From: Timema cristinae
Lineage: Eukaryota; Arthropoda; Insecta; Phasmatodea; Timematidae
NCBI GenBank assembly: GCA_039000515.1
Contig: JBCFYV010009882.1
Location: 56,719,277 to 56,783,276 of the forward strand
Direction: 5' to 3'
DNA length: 64,000 nt
The notes under the pieces are model-generated. The model saw only the letters and a list, made by a program, of their open reading frames with translations. It was not told where the DNA came from and made no database searches. Numbering within the stretch: the stretch's first letter is position 1; each line of letters starts with the position of its first letter. Positions 33,566-46,430 of the stretch are shown here, in pieces. The position numbers were made by a program, and so were the translations under genes.

Positions 33566-35876
33566 TGTCAGTTAACTACCATAAATTATTATTTTTATAC
33601 AACATTTTTTTTTATATAATTTACTTTGTAAACCAATCCTTAGTTCAAATTTTGAACACAATCGTTAATGCTATATTATATATTTTTTAAAATATGTAGC
33701 CAGAATACTACAAAATTTTAAATGAACCAATCTTGAAAAATAAATGTTTAAATCTTATTTATCACACAATATGTAACCATATAGCAATTTTTAATAAAAA
33801 TCCTGTCATTAAAAAACTACTCTTAAATGAATTTCATTTCATAAGAAAATGAATTTATTTATTGTGTTTAGATTTATATATTTTTTCATTTGCCTTAAAA
33901 AAATTAATTTTTACAACCAACACCAAAAGCTATTATTTTAATTAGCCTGGAATACTTTGAAACCACTCATTTCCAAACATCTTAATTCGAAATTTCAATT
34001 TTCCAAATTGTACAGCTATCTGTGTTGGTCTTCTCTTTCCCTTCCAAATTAAAATTTTCTTTGACATGAAGAATAGTATTGTCTAATAATTTTGGAAATA
34101 CTTATAGCTACATTCCCCTCTATCCATTAATATTTTATTTTCATTTTGAAATAATTAGATTTTATGGTTTTCCGAAATGATTGATTTGATTGACTGCTAG
34201 ATTTAAATTTTCCACCATATCAAAAAAAATGTGTTTATACAAGTAAAATCAATTTCGATCACTCCCATTTCCTGTGCTTACATTTTTAAATTCCATTTGT
34301 TCAGGGCATATAACCCGAACTGGTAGTAACACGGGCTGCGAAATATCACTATCATTTTTTCAGATGACATTCGGCTATCAAAGAAGGTCCTTCTATTTTC
34401 TTTACACATTTAATTTTTCTAACAAACTAAAAACTGTTCATTGTCTAAAGGTTTTAGAAGCTTTATCCCTTCACCAATTCAGTGCACACCCTTTTGAATT
34501 ATATTTTTTTTGGGACTTCTATAGGGTTTAGGTGTGTTCCATCTGCCTTCTTGCCAGATTTCAATTTTATACCACATCGATAAATAATTAATTATATAAA
34601 TTTGGAAATGTTCAAAATTTACCATTTTCTAAGATCCCATTTTTAATTTAAAGTGTTCAAGCTCTTTTAGTTACATCGTATTACGCCCTTATATTTATGA
34701 ACATATTTTAATTTTCCACCATTTAAAAAAGTTTTTTCATTCTATTTTAGAATTTTTTTTAACGTTCCTTCATATGGCTGTTTGGTGTGTGGGAGGGGGG
34801 GGTAGGGCATTTGGGGGAGGGGGTAAAGCTGTGGAAAAGAAAACTACCACAACACACTTAGAACTTGTTGGAAAATTTTTATTTTCTCTCTCATAGAGAA
34901 GTAGTTGTTTCTATTAGTTTTGAAAATTTTGACACCCCCACTCTACCGCAGACAGGAAATAATTGGGAAATGAAACCAAAATCACAAACAAAGTGGTCAT
35001 TTTAAGCAATATTACTATAGCTATTTTGAAAAAATTTCAAAGAACAGTCTTTAATAAACTAAGCTTAATTGGAGGGCTATAACAAATAAATTAAAAAATA
35101 CCTAATGTATGACCATATTTTAACATCTAAATACTAATTGTGAATGAACTCCATTAAATAATTTCAGCTGTAGTTCTCATTAGAAACGGTCATGCGGATA
35201 CACACAATTGTCAGACTCACAATTTTGTGTTTTTGGGTGAATAAATCGTCAAGACTAATTGAAATATAAGAGTTAAAATTTTCTTGATTGAAATACATTC
35301 TCTATATGTATAAAAATATTGATAATATAGTTTTATAAGTAACAGAATATTGTTGTTATATAGTGGGCTTTTTTTTGTAAACACATCCAAGCTATTATGT
35401 TTGTCACCATCAAACCTAATCACAAGTTTTCTTTGAAAATGTTCAGTTCAGGTGTCCATTTCATCCAACACTCAATCTTATTCAAACTCTGTACACACTA
35501 ACTCCTGTAATAATTTATTTTTAGGCCTATACTATTATATTGCTGCTGCGTTTAATAATAACCAGATCGTTGGATAAACAGGTTGAACAATATTATGTTT
35601 TGCCTTTCAAAGGTATAAAAAAAATCTGTTTAGAAAGAGAATAATAAAGAAGTTTAACAATGTATTTTAGATGTATGTTATTTGACCAATGTTTTAATAA
35701 ATATTATTTAATTTCAATCAATCAAATCATTTTAGCAAACTCACTAACTCCTTGACGTTATTGGAAAATATATGATTAATTTCCTGCAAATACTAATGAA
35801 TTAATCACATACATATAATAAATAATAAATAAAGTTTCATTAAAACTGTCTACATAATTATACTAACTCGAATCAG
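33566..35876. other. AT-rich sequence, no gene; one SINE tail scrap
   Basis: At 34301-34335 the plus strand reads GGCATATAACCCGAACTGGTAG then TAACACGGGC, a sense-oriented scrap of the shared SINE tail. Loosely similar T-rich segments with AATTTTCCACCAT recur near 34207 and 34712. A G-rich run sits at 34791-34820. Otherwise nothing. Confidence 0.45.
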
Positions 35877-36118
35877 GAGGCACGTTACCTAAGGTGTCAT
35901 AATATCTGTTTTGAAAGTGATGACTGATGAGTAAATTAGGGATTTAATCCTGGGGAGGTAGACTAAGGGTGATTTTTCTTACATTGGTATGCCCTATTCT
36001 CCCTCCAAAAAGCGTGGACCCATTTATCCTAAAATTATTTATTTCTCATCCCTACCTCATTTGATTAGTTAACTTACTGTGGATATTACAGACAGCAAGT
36101 AAGATGCGGTGAAAACAA
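35877..36118 (+). mobile_element. SINE2 copy, diverged
   Basis: Order of motifs: AGGCACGTTACCTAAGGTGT (head), GGGATTTAATCCTGG (B box), GTAGACTAAGGGTGATTTTT, TCCCTCCAAAAAGCGTGGAC, and tail GCAAGTAAGATGCGGTG. No clear target duplication. Confidence 0.6.
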
Positions 36119-36359
36119 ATGTTAATTTCTTGCCATATAATTAATAAATGATTATTTGGTCACTTATGCCTATATCAATTTAAATTTTATGTCAAGTGTA
36201 TCCACAATTAATTTAAAAACATGATAATATTTGTAAAGTTTAATATTACATCTAGATACTAGAATTGAACCGGGGAACTTTAACATAGCTTACCAACCCT
36301 ATATAATATTGTTTAAAATTTAAGCAAGAACAAAATGTTGATCTATATTAATTCATATT

Positions 36360-36639
36360 TTGGTGGTCTAGGGGTAAGGTGTCAGACTTCTGTGCTGGTG
36401 GCCGGGGTTCAATCCTCGGTCCCGGCACAGATTTATCTGATTAACAAACCCTTCCTTCCCCTCTGATAAGACATCTTGTGAATGTGGGGAATGCCAGGCC
36501 TCCACCGTGGTTCGGATTCCACGTTAAACTGTAGGTCCTCCATTTCATCTCACTATCACCCTACCATTACACATTAGCGTAAGTGCGTATAACACGAACG
36601 GGTAGTAAGACGCGGTGCTAATAATAATAATAATAATAA
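36360..36639 (+). mobile_element. SINE1 copy (sense, nearly full length)
   Basis: Starts TGGTGGTCTAGGGGTAAGG, a few bases short of the full head, with B box GGTTCAATCCTCGG. The body and tail are complete, with CACGAACGGGTAGTAAGACG and an AAT run. Flanked by an 11-bp duplication TAATTCATATT at 36349-36359 and 36640-36650. One of the best-preserved copies, so relatively young. Confidence 0.93.
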
Positions 36640-36899
36640 TAATTCATATTGTCAAATTAATATTACATAACTAGCATAATGACCATTTAAAAAAACAACG
36701 GTTTCTTTTCAGGGCTTGTAGCGTGTCCTATTGGCATTTGTTGAGCCACGTTTGCGAAAGGCAATCATTTTTAGTGACCCTCAAAATCTGGGAGGCGTAT
36801 TTCAATTAACGACTCTATGGTAGATAAAAGGTTTTCTCCAATGAAAGTGTGAAACGTTTCCTCGATTGAAGATTTAATTAGAAACAACATTTGTTATAT

Positions 36900-37800
36900 A
36901 CTTCTTAGTTTTTTAGGGCTTCCGTGTGATATTTCGGTCAACAAGCATTCCTGCAAACTTTTTTGTTAAGGGCTACCTGCCTTCAAAATTTCAGCTATTT
37001 AAATCTTCAAGATTTTTATATTTTCTTGAGTTTTATTACATGGACATTTTGTGTCACCCCGTATTCCTGCGCCCTTCTTGGTTAGGGGCTGCCTGAAAAA
37101 TTTATGTTTTGAGAGTATTTTGACCTAGTTTTTCAGGTAACTATCGCCCCCTCCCCCCCCCCCCTCTTTAAAGGGCCCCTTGGTAATTTTAAATCACCAA
37201 ATATTCGGGAAACCATTTGGTTAAGATTACCTGTCCGCAATATTTCAGCTTTCTTAATCTTCAGATCTTCGGAATGTTTTCGACATAGTTTATTGAAAAT
37301 CCCCCCATTAAAATTTTTTAACATCAATAATTCCTGCTTCTTTATGCATTAGGGACTACCCGCTAGCAAAATTTCAACTTCCTATCTCTCCTGACCCTCA
37401 AGAATATCTTGACTTTAGTTGTTTAAAGGCCCCATTTTGGAGGTCCTAAAGAAGTTTTTGGTCACAATGTATTTTTAATTCATTTTGTGATAGGACTAAA
37501 CACCTAAACAATTTAAGCCTCCTAGGTGTACTGAGCTTCGAGAAAATTTTGACTTTGTTTTCCTAGAAAGACTCCCTTCCATTTTTTAGGACCCCTTGGG
37601 AATTTTCTGTCACTAATAATTATTCCTGCACCCTTCTTAGGTCTTCTGAACCACGAGATTTTTTTGAATTTGTTGTTTGGAAAACCCCCCACTCTAATTT
37701 TCTTTCACCAAATATTATCTCACCCTTATGAAGTTCAGGCTACCTACCTGCCTGTAAAGATTTATCATCCTAGGTCTTCTGGGTTCTATTATTTTGTTTG
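36900..37800. repeat. Degenerate tandem array, unit about 115-150 bp
   Basis: Seven related units can be anchored on an ATTCCTGC-like start at 36947, 37063, 37203, 37330, 37478, 37622 and about 37714. Shared blocks include CCCTTCTTGGTTAGGGGCT, CTACCTGCCTGCAAAATTTC, ATATTTTGACTTAGTTTT and GGACCCCTTGG.AATTTT with TCACCAAATATT. A C-run at 37150-37164 interrupts one unit and the last unit is short. Frames over it (e.g. 37133-37327 minus) are artefacts. Confidence 0.8.
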
Positions 37801-38186
37801 CACAGTGGAACATGTAAGTAAGATAGTGGAAATTATTATAGTATTAATAACATTTCATTATTATTAATATTTTATTCTTATTAATAATATATTATTATTA
37901 AAATTAGCTTACTATCAATTTAAACATTTTTTATAGAACAAGATTCTATGCTCATTTTGTAAATTATAGATTTTGAAAGCAATTTTTAATAACCATGTTG
38001 GATGCAGGTCAAAATTATGAAACCTAAAACAATTCAACTAATTTGAATAAAACTTTTTATACACACTGTACTTCACTATATAATAAATTGCCATTTTATT
38101 CTCAAACACCAAATGGAATACCAAACGTTAAACCTCTATAGTCGAAATGGTCAATTTTAAGAGAGCAGTGAAATTTATTAACATAA

Positions 38187-38187
<1 letters not shown>

Positions 38188-38217
<30 letters not shown>

Positions 38218-38412
38218 GCACCGCGTCTTACTACCCGTTCGTGTTATACGCACTTACGCTAATGTGTAATAATAGGGTGCTTGTGAGATGAAATGGAGGA
38301 CCTACAGTTTAACGTGGAATCCGAACCACGGTGGAGGCCTAGCATTCCCCATATTCACAATATGTCTTGTCAGAGGTGAAGGAAGGGTTTGGAAATGAGA
38401 TAAATCTGTGTC
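38188..38412 (-). mobile_element. SINE1 copy, 5' truncated
   Basis: Plus strand: ATT run, TAGCACCGCGTCTTACTACC, GTGTAATAATAGGGTGCTTG, GGAGGACCTACAGTTTAACG, GGTGGAGGCCTAGCATTCCC, ending at AAATCTGTGTC inside the head-proximal body, so the tRNA-like head is missing. Flanked by an 8-bp duplication AACATAAA at 38180-38187 and 38413-38420. Confidence 0.88.
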
Positions 38413-38794
38413 AACATAAAAAGTTTGATTATAAATTTATAAATATAACTCAAAAACAAATTTATTACTGAAATATGATTAAATTCAACTTGATTCTTAT
38501 CAAACTAGAAACATCATGCTATGAGACTTTTGTTCTCTTTAGTCCATGTTAATTATTATTCACAGTTTACTAGGGATACCATATCTTGCAAGAAGTGTAT
38601 ATTACAAAATAAAAATATGTGAAGTTATCAGGGTGGAGGGGGGTGCTATCAAATTTGTTGACTACACAATAACATTTTCTGGGGATAATAGCAACTAACT
38701 ATAAATAAAGGTGTATATTTGGCCAAGATAAGTGAAAAGTTAGAGTACGTCGTTTTACCCCCTCAGAAATAGTACGGTTGGTGACGCTAAAACT

Positions 38795-39565
38795 TATTCA
38801 CGAGCTAAGTTTACCTGGATGACAGCTCAAAATATTCCTAGAAGTAATCTCTTATATATCACTACGCCAACAGCTGACATATATCACTTTGGACCACTGT
38901 AAGGAAAACAGATGGTAATATGTTAATGTGATAGTTAACCACAGTGATTTAGGCCAATATTATTTATATATTTATTTGAGGTCGGATAGAAATTTTAATT
39001 ATAGTTTTATTCCCCTTAAAAATATATTAACACCACTTTCACAAAAACTTCTAACGAACATATCTTCAAAATGGTGAATGACGAATCTAAACCATATGAT
39101 TGAACATAACGGTAAACAAGTTTTCTACAAAGATGCAGACACGCAGTTGATGAAAATATTTTATTCAGTTAAATATTTCAAAATACGATAAAATAATCAT
39201 AAGATCATTTATTGTATGTAAAAAAATGACCACAATTTTCTCTTTTCCAAGTAAATAGGATGCCTGTATTAAAATATATTGATGTGTGCACTATATTACA
39301 CAAAATCAGTAACGTTCCTAAACGAAAAACAAGTACTTTTAATTATTTTTAAAATATTGTTTCGAGTTGGATAAAAAGAAATTATTTAAAAAAATTAATA
39401 ATATGAGAAAACTTAAGCTTAATTTATTTTAAATGTAATATATAACAGGTAATTAAAGATCTTTACATTTATAACAAAACTGTGATATTTTACAAGTGTT
39501 GGCAACCCAAAACCTAAACATATGATTTTCGAACTGTCATCCAGGTAAAAACCTATCGTGAACGG
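38795..39565. mobile_element. Inverted-repeat (foldback-like) element, about 770 bp
   Basis: A perfect 16-bp inverted pair, TTTACCTGGATGACAG at 38810-38825 and its complement at 39534-39549, sits inside longer imperfect arms. Outside it, TTCACGA recurs on both arms (38797 and, inverted, about 39556). Inside it, GCCAACA...ATATCAC recurs on both (about 38865-38890 and, inverted, about 39480-39515). The centre is AT-rich without coding capacity. No target duplication was identified, so the outer limits are approximate. Superfamily unknown. Confidence 0.6.
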
Positions 39566-39908
39566 AATATACAATTGACTCTACTTTCAACCGAGTTTGC
39601 TAATGTTTGCTTAATAAATGTCGATTTCCCCATTTTTCTCCACTTTTATACCATTGCAATTACTCTTAAAATACCTTCTGTATCTTTAGCCCTTGGATTG
39701 ATTAATGTGTCCAGGTGTAAATTTTCAACTTCTTAATATTTCAATGACAGTGACATAATGTATTCATATTGTATTGTTATTCCCACCTGAAATTAGTTTG
39801 TGTTTCATAATATGATACAATAAAACATACAATACTTTGATATTTTAAAACGTTTGTAAAATGATTTGGAACATGTAAAGAGCAAATAATGTATCTAATT
39901 TATTACCC

Positions 39909-40154
39909 ACTATGGTGGCCACATGATCCAAGGCATCACTCTCGCAATAGACTATACTGCCTATGACGGGTATATCGGGGTTAAAATACCGGTTGGGTAT
40001 ACTGAGGGTGGTTTTTCGTAAATGGTTTTCCACTCTTCCTGCAAGCAAATGTATGTAAACTTCCTCTAAATTCAATTTTCCTCCTACTTGACTGATTAGC
40101 TTAAATAGCACATGTGTCTATAGCCTCAACAAGTAGTTAGACGCGTTGCTAAAA
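39909..40154 (+). mobile_element. SINE2 copy abutting a SINE1 tail
   Basis: Sense: CTATGGTGGCCACATGATCC, AGGCATCACTCTCGCAATAG (head), CGGGGTTAAAATACCGG (B-box region), CTGAGGGTGGTTTTTCG, TTCCTGCAAGCAAATG, and tail CTCAACAAGTAGTTAGACGC then TTGCTAAAATT. Its AAT end runs straight into the inverted (ATT)n end of the SINE1 at 40155-40434. The 88-codon minus frame here is an artefact. Confidence 0.75.
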
Positions 40155-40434
40155 TTATTATTATTATTAGCTCCGCGTCTCACTACTTGTTCGGGTTACA
40201 CGCACTTACGCTAATGTGTAATGGTAGGGTGATTGTGAGATGAAATGGAGGACCTACAGTTTAACGTGGAATCCTAACCACGGTGGAGGCCTGGCATTCC
40301 CCACATTCACAAGATGTCTTATCAGAGGTGAAGGAAGGGTTTGGAAATCAGATAAATCTGTGCCAGGACCGAGGATTGAACCCCGGAGCCCAGAAAAGAA
40401 GTCCTATACCTTACCCCTAAACCGACAGGTCACC
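40155..40434 (-). mobile_element. SINE1 copy (full length)
   Basis: Plus strand: ATT run, TAGCTCCGCGTCTCACTACT, CGCACTTACGCTAATGTGTA, GGAGGACCTACAGTTTAACG, GGTGGAGGCCTGGCATTCCC, and inverted head ending AACCGACAGGTCACC. The 98-codon plus frame at 40240-40536 starts in the body of the SINE and is not a gene. It sits tail-to-tail with the SINE2 on its left. Confidence 0.9.
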
Positions 40435-43384
40435 CCATTGCTTAGAAAAAAGTCATTAGTTAGATTACCTTTCCTTTTCTTTCCATGTAATTTGGAATAT
40501 AGATATATTAGTTTCAGAGCTATTACGCATAAATGAAGAGCTGCTGTATGCACATTTATGTCCTCAATTAATTAGTTTTGTGTAAATAACTATATTTCAA
40601 AAATAGAGGTAAATCGTATATTGGAGATGGAGAGTAGAGTTTAAAGTTTATGATTTTAATTTGGTTGCACATGTGTGGCAGACATCAATCCAGACCCTAA
40701 GTTTGGATCTGACAGTCCGCGCTCTGAAATTTGACTGTAAGAGAGTGGGTATCATATTGGTGATCTAAAATAAAATAAAGGTAAAGTGGCGTGTGAAACA
40801 AAGCAGATACAGAGCTAATGCCCCACTTATTTCAAGGTCGTCAGTAACTGTTAGGCAAAGGGGGATACTGGGGGACTACCTTAACCCACCCTTCAATGTA
40901 ACCAGTTGAGTGAGAAAGAGATGTTAAAGCTTTCTAGCGGTGTGATAATAAAACTATAAGCTTGGTTGTCAATTCTGTAAGTATTTTTTTTCCTAATATA
41001 CATTCTTTATTGTAGTATTCTTATAGGTAAAACTTAAATTCCAGAACTCGATTCCTAATAAAAATACATGTATAGTTTCAATTAGTTTTTTCTGTAGAGT
41101 TTGGTAGATTTTTAACATATGTCCGTGAGCTTTATTTATATATTCTTTCAACGGCAATATGATAAGTCATACGCATTTTGCCCCATATTTTATTTTTTTG
41201 CCAATTTGAATTTTTTTCACTGGTCGGAGGAAGCGATTGACCCTATCCCTGTCATGTTCAATAAGATAGGATAAAAGTGTGCTTAGAAACGTTTAGTTTT
41301 AGAGTTATTAAAGGTTTTCCCCAAAAGATGGATAAGTCATGAAAGATCTATTGAACCCCAGATTACTAGATCTAGACCCAATGGAACTCTGGGGACTTTG
41401 AAGTACTTTGTTTACGCAACTCCTGTGCCTGATGTTGAGGTTTTAATAAAGTGTATTGTATATAAATATGAGCAGATACAATTACATACCACTTTAGTTA
41501 CATTCAACCAAGTACGACAAATCATGTAACATGGGCTCAGAAGATGTATTTAATCAGGACACAATTTTGAAATAATTTTAGAACAATATATTTTCTGGTA
41601 TTTCTGTTTGTTTCTGTTAGACTTTGTCTTGTTTAATTGTGTTTCTTCTCCTGTTGGATCACTTATTAATTTAAAAATAAAATTCTTCCAACCACAGAAA
41701 TTAAGCATTTCTTTTCCCATGTTTTATACACAAATCTTAATATTTGGTGGATTGGAATATGCCCTTAGAATATTTGACGTGAATTAAAATACGCCCTGTA
41801 CTTGATAACTAGACAGACCCTTTAATTTTCAATTTCCATATTTTTGAAAATCTTTTCGTATTTATCGTTCGTACATGACACGTCTAGAAGTATATTTTCA
41901 CACAACATTGTGAATTAAAAATGTACGCATGTGGGTAGGGTAGGCCCTTTTTCTAAGAAACTAAATTGTTTTTCCTATCATAACTTTCTGCTGGAAAAAC
42001 ACTCACCGTATAGACATTAAATGAAAAATATCTCTATGAGAATATTGATTATGTTTATGGTTGTGAATAGAAAGGTGTCGTTATGAAGACAAGAGAAATA
42101 CGTTGTAAGTTTCATCACACTTAATCACACTTATTTATGTTATGAGTCATCACTGACAAATGACATCTCCTACTTCAAACATTTCTTATTGAATATTACG
42201 TTATAATACAGTTCAGATAGAATCAATCTTTTTTAAAAGTCTTTTATACCAATTTCATCAAATCAAATACAGTGAAACGTTTTTACATGTCACCAAATTA
42301 TATTAGGAGGTAAACGTTCAAATATTTACCTTCACTTTTTATGGCCAAGGGAATGTGTAATCGAGAAATCATCGTTTTTTCCCTTTCATTTTATCAACAA
42401 AGAACTTGAATCTTTAAATCATTACAGATGATGACTTGACATAAATATATATTACAGACCAGGAATGGTTGTGATTTGTCACCTTCTGTGTAGTACTAAA
42501 TCCTTTTATAATCCGACAAACCTCAAGCTTCATTGCAAGAACTAATGTCCTCTTTCAGATTGTCATAATTAGATATTTTAACATTGAAAGGAATACCTTT
42601 AATAAGAAAAGTATTTTCTGTTAAGTTGGTAAACTAAAACTATATTAAATTTCCAAGAAATAAAAGGTTAAATATTTGTATACATTGTGTAAATATTATG
42701 TCACTTGATGTCATATCCAGCTATCTTTAGTTTTTAAGTATATTTCAAGGATGTTTCACAAGAACTATGAAGGCTATGACACGCGTGGATAAATAATTAA
42801 TTATCTAATATAACGTAAAATTCTGTGTAAAACCGGTTGTTTAAAATAAATTGAATTAGGTATTTGAGGACTGGATGGCTATATCTAATATTATTTCTCA
42901 TTTATTTTAAATACAAAAATTCCATGTCCATGTACTAATCATCAAACTCGTCTAATTTACTTAACTGGTAACAGAGAAGTTTTTGATATAAATCAGGTTG
43001 GGCATACCATAGACTAAATTCTCTGCAATGTTTCCCACTATCACTCCCCCATTCCCCTGACTTACCCCACCCCCATGCATGTGCATTTAGTATAAATTTT
43101 ACCCTCATCTTTTCCACATTAATTAATATAAATGCTTATACTCTAGATGAGCGGTTAAATGTACTAAATATATAAAAAAAAATTAAAAACTATTCAGAAG
43201 TCAAAACACAAGATAAATATACTCTTTAATGAAATGGGGTTGGATAATACATTGTGAACAATTATGCTACTATTTTGAAGAAGGATAAAAAGATATTTAT
43301 AAACTTAGAAACAACAATATATATGTTTCAAATAAGTTTTACATCACCTTGGTCTTTAAGCTTCCAATATTACTAATGATAATT
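40435..43384. other. AT-rich sequence, no gene
   Basis: About 3 kb without a recognisable element. GC-richer patches near 40660-40760 and 43020-43080 have no motif I can name. At 41206-41270, GAAGCGATTGACCCTATCC is weakly like the R5 dispersed repeat. Confidence 0.45.
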
Positions 43385-43535
43385 TTAAAATTACTTTTGA
43401 TTCGAATACGCCAGTATTTGGGGGTGAGAACGTTGCAAATCATCTAGAAACCTACCCCAGTAGATTAGAATGGGATACAAACCCACATCTTTTCGTCATA
43501 ATTAAGAATGTCAATATGATACTGGTGCCTTTTGT
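43385..43535 (-). mobile_element. SINE2 fragment
   Basis: Plus strand: ACGCCAGTATTTGGGGGTG, CATCTAGAAACCTACCCCAG, GGGATACAAACCCACATC (inverted B box). Ends eroded. Confidence 0.45.
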
Positions 43536-43767
43536 CCAAGTGTGCTTAGTGCTGTAAGTAAATGTTACATTCTTTTTCCATAATTTGGAACAAAATAATT
43601 GACAAAAATAACAGTTCATATTAAATTCATACTCAAACACACTTTTTAGTTAAAATACAATTATTCTTTTAGTACGTTGGTTCTTTAATTCCTATTAATG
43701 AAAGTTTAACCCAGAATAATACTTATAGCTCATTTATTTGATGAAGAAATACTTTTATTATCAAAGT

Positions 43768-44095
43768 GCCTTTGTATCCGTTCGGGTCAAACGCATGTAT
43801 GCATATATAGTTTATATATATATATATACATATATACACACATATATATACATATATATACTCTACATGTATAGATGGATATTTATATAAGTTAAGCAAT
43901 TGGTAGAGATTATTAGGGTAGAATTTTGAAGGAAATGTACTAGTACTAGTAAGTGAGTGTAAGGGTAGTGAGAAGCCAATTTAGGAAAAAAGAAAGATTC
44001 CCTAACTTACTAGGAAGGATTTGAACCCTCATCTCCCCGTCAGCTGAAAACAAAATTAACTGTATCTTACATTTTGACGGTGTGTCCACTGAAGC
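43768..44095 (-). mobile_element. SINE2 copy interrupted by a TA microsatellite
   Basis: The tail remnant TATCCGTTCGGGTCAAACGC at 43778-43797 is followed by a TA/CA microsatellite (about 43801-43862). The body then resumes with AGTGAGAAGCCAATTTAGG, and GGATTTGAACCCTCATCTCC near 44021 (inverted B box). The microsatellite has expanded inside or beside the tail. Confidence 0.5.
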
Positions 44096-44499
44096 AGGAT
44101 TATACGTAATCAATTTTATGGTCCCTATATAGTTGTTAAAAATATGGATGAAAATGTATTCATGAAATGATTTCGAATATAAAGAGATAAAATGTCGCTT
44201 TAAACCATTCAAACGGTTCTTCCGTCACAGTAGAAAACGAAATGTCTAAGTCAACATATAAGCTTAAATTTCCTACACTTCGAACTTCACATTTCCTTTA
44301 AAAACATCGTAAGAAGCAGAAAGTGTATACATGTTAATAAGCTATTTGGAATATCTAAATAAATATGACATAACTCATTTTAGAATAGCTACTAGACAGT
44401 ATTTTATCACTAACTAGTGTTAAAATGACATAATTATAATACCTTAATCACAAAAAATGTCTGATATGTCATCATAAAAGAACATAGTGAGCTTTAATT

Positions 44500-46430
44500 T
44501 GTAATCATGACATTTTCGAGCTCGAGATTACAAAGAATCTTAAAGTTTAAAGTTCCCCCAACTCTAAAAAGTGGAATTTTACATTTCTCTTTGTCGATTT
44601 GTCTGTCCTTGGGGCTGTTTGACACGACAAATAACACAATATAATCATTTATTGGAGGAAATATTCGTTTATGGATAGTCTATTATTGTCTAATTATTGA
44701 AAATTTGATTCATTTAAAAAGTGGATTTTGTTTAAAATCAATATCTGTGATATAATTACTCGATAAATAATAGATATTTAAAAAAAAATCAAAATTCATT
44801 GGCGTTTCATTTAATGATGACTGATTTTTGAAAACTTTGTCACCAACTATAATACAATATATGAAAAAGTATGTACGCTTGTGTCATACGAATTATTTCT
44901 ATGAACCGTTCTCTTTAATTGAATGCACTTAATGTATAGTTATAGAATTAAATGTAGTGACAATAAAAGGAAATTGTCTTATTCTTCTACTTTGACTTTA
45001 TCTTGCATGTTTCTAACTTGGATTAAACTCCACTTTGCATTTAAAAGGTGACATTCCCACTCTATTATCATTTAAAAAAACCGTACTATCTGATCAATGA
45101 AGATTTTTTTTTGTAAACCACCTTTTCATGTGTAACATATTTACTTTCGCACTAGTATTGTGATCGTCAAAAAATATAACTCGAGATTTTGATAAAAGTT
45201 GACATTTAATGACCTCCCGAATCCAAAAAATTGGTTTCCGCAGTGCGTTCCGTCTGTCTATCTGTCTGCCTGTCCGTCTGTCTTTACCTATGGCTAGAGC
45301 CTAAACTATTTTACCCATTGGGTCAAAAATTGGTATCCAGGGTTTTCATAGGGTTGCCCAGAGGAACTTTTGAAATTGTATATCCAACCATAAAATTAAG
45401 GGTAGTTTTCTTAAGGGCGAAAAGGAGAAAATCGATTCTATCAAAATCTGATAAAACGATTTTGATTAAAGTTCATTTCTGAGCTTTGATTAATATTTTA
45501 AACAAATTGGCTACTCTAAATTCTTTGTCAAAATGACTTTAAGATTTTCGTAATAAGGCGTGAATTCGAATTTTGAATTATATCTCCATGGTTCTTTGAT
45601 ATATGAAATTAATTATCAAAGAAAATATGTAGGTCTATATATTATAAAAATCTTTTAATTGAAATATATTGTTATAAATCCAAAAGTCCTAAATCTATAC
45701 GCATATTTATACGAATTTTTGTCCCTTGTTGACCCAATATCAATATTTTTATTGGTTCAAATAAACAAATGAAAACTTTAATTCTTTAAAAATAAACTAT
45801 AAAACTAAAACCCTGAGTCAAAAATGTTCTCACGTAAGTATAGCGCTATTTCTGCTCGGGTTTGCTTGTGTGTATTATTTCGTTTCACATATATTACGAG
45901 TTTTGAGTAAATATCAACATTTTTAAACAATTGATTGAGGAGATCCATGCGGAGATCCGTAGCAATTATTTAATAACATTCTTGGTCAGCATTAATATTT
46001 ATTGTATTTTACAATTACATTTAGCCCTTGAACTTTGACTCTCTTAGTGTTTTCATTGAAGAGAATAATTAATGATTTTGGCACCTTATTTTTAAGGGGG
46101 TCGAATTAGAAAAAAAGGTGTTTGTACCCTTAACCCAAAGGGGCGGGAAATGAACCACTCCCTAGAGATATATTACCAAGAAAATCGTTAGATCCCATTT
46201 TATATAATCTGTAATTCAAAAAAATCATAAGTAAATTACCCTTAATTTAAGTGCTGGGGTAAAAAAAAACTTATTGAGGTATGGTCTCTTAAAATTTAAA
46301 TATCAAAATAAAACAAATTCATAAAAATCGTTTTGGATCCATGGCCAGAGACAGACAGACAGAGGAGGGGACATACATAATTTTTAAGTACACTTTTTTG
46401 GGTTTGTTCACACATAACACGTAGGACACT
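44500..46430. repeat. Composite dispersed repeat with CTGTCTGT blocks
   Basis: Recurring motifs occur in this stretch. A block like AAGTTCCCCCAACTC / GACCTCCCGAATCC followed by AAAAA.TGG lies at about 44550 and 45210. CTGTCTGT-type runs lie at about 45248-45285 and, inverted (GACAGACAGAC), at about 46350-46362. ACTACCCTTAA-like phrases lie at about 46225 and, inverted, at about 45395. A further copy of the first block lies at about 49025. Taken together it looks like two or three diverged copies of one unknown repeat in both orientations. The 83-codon frame at 45231-45482 is part of it and I do not consider it a gene. Confidence 0.5.

Noticed and set aside
40240..40536. 98-codon frame
   Set aside because: It starts in the SINE1 body and passes through its head. 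Equivalent frames appear in other SINE1 copies (49523-49777, 27674-27877, 60289-60474).
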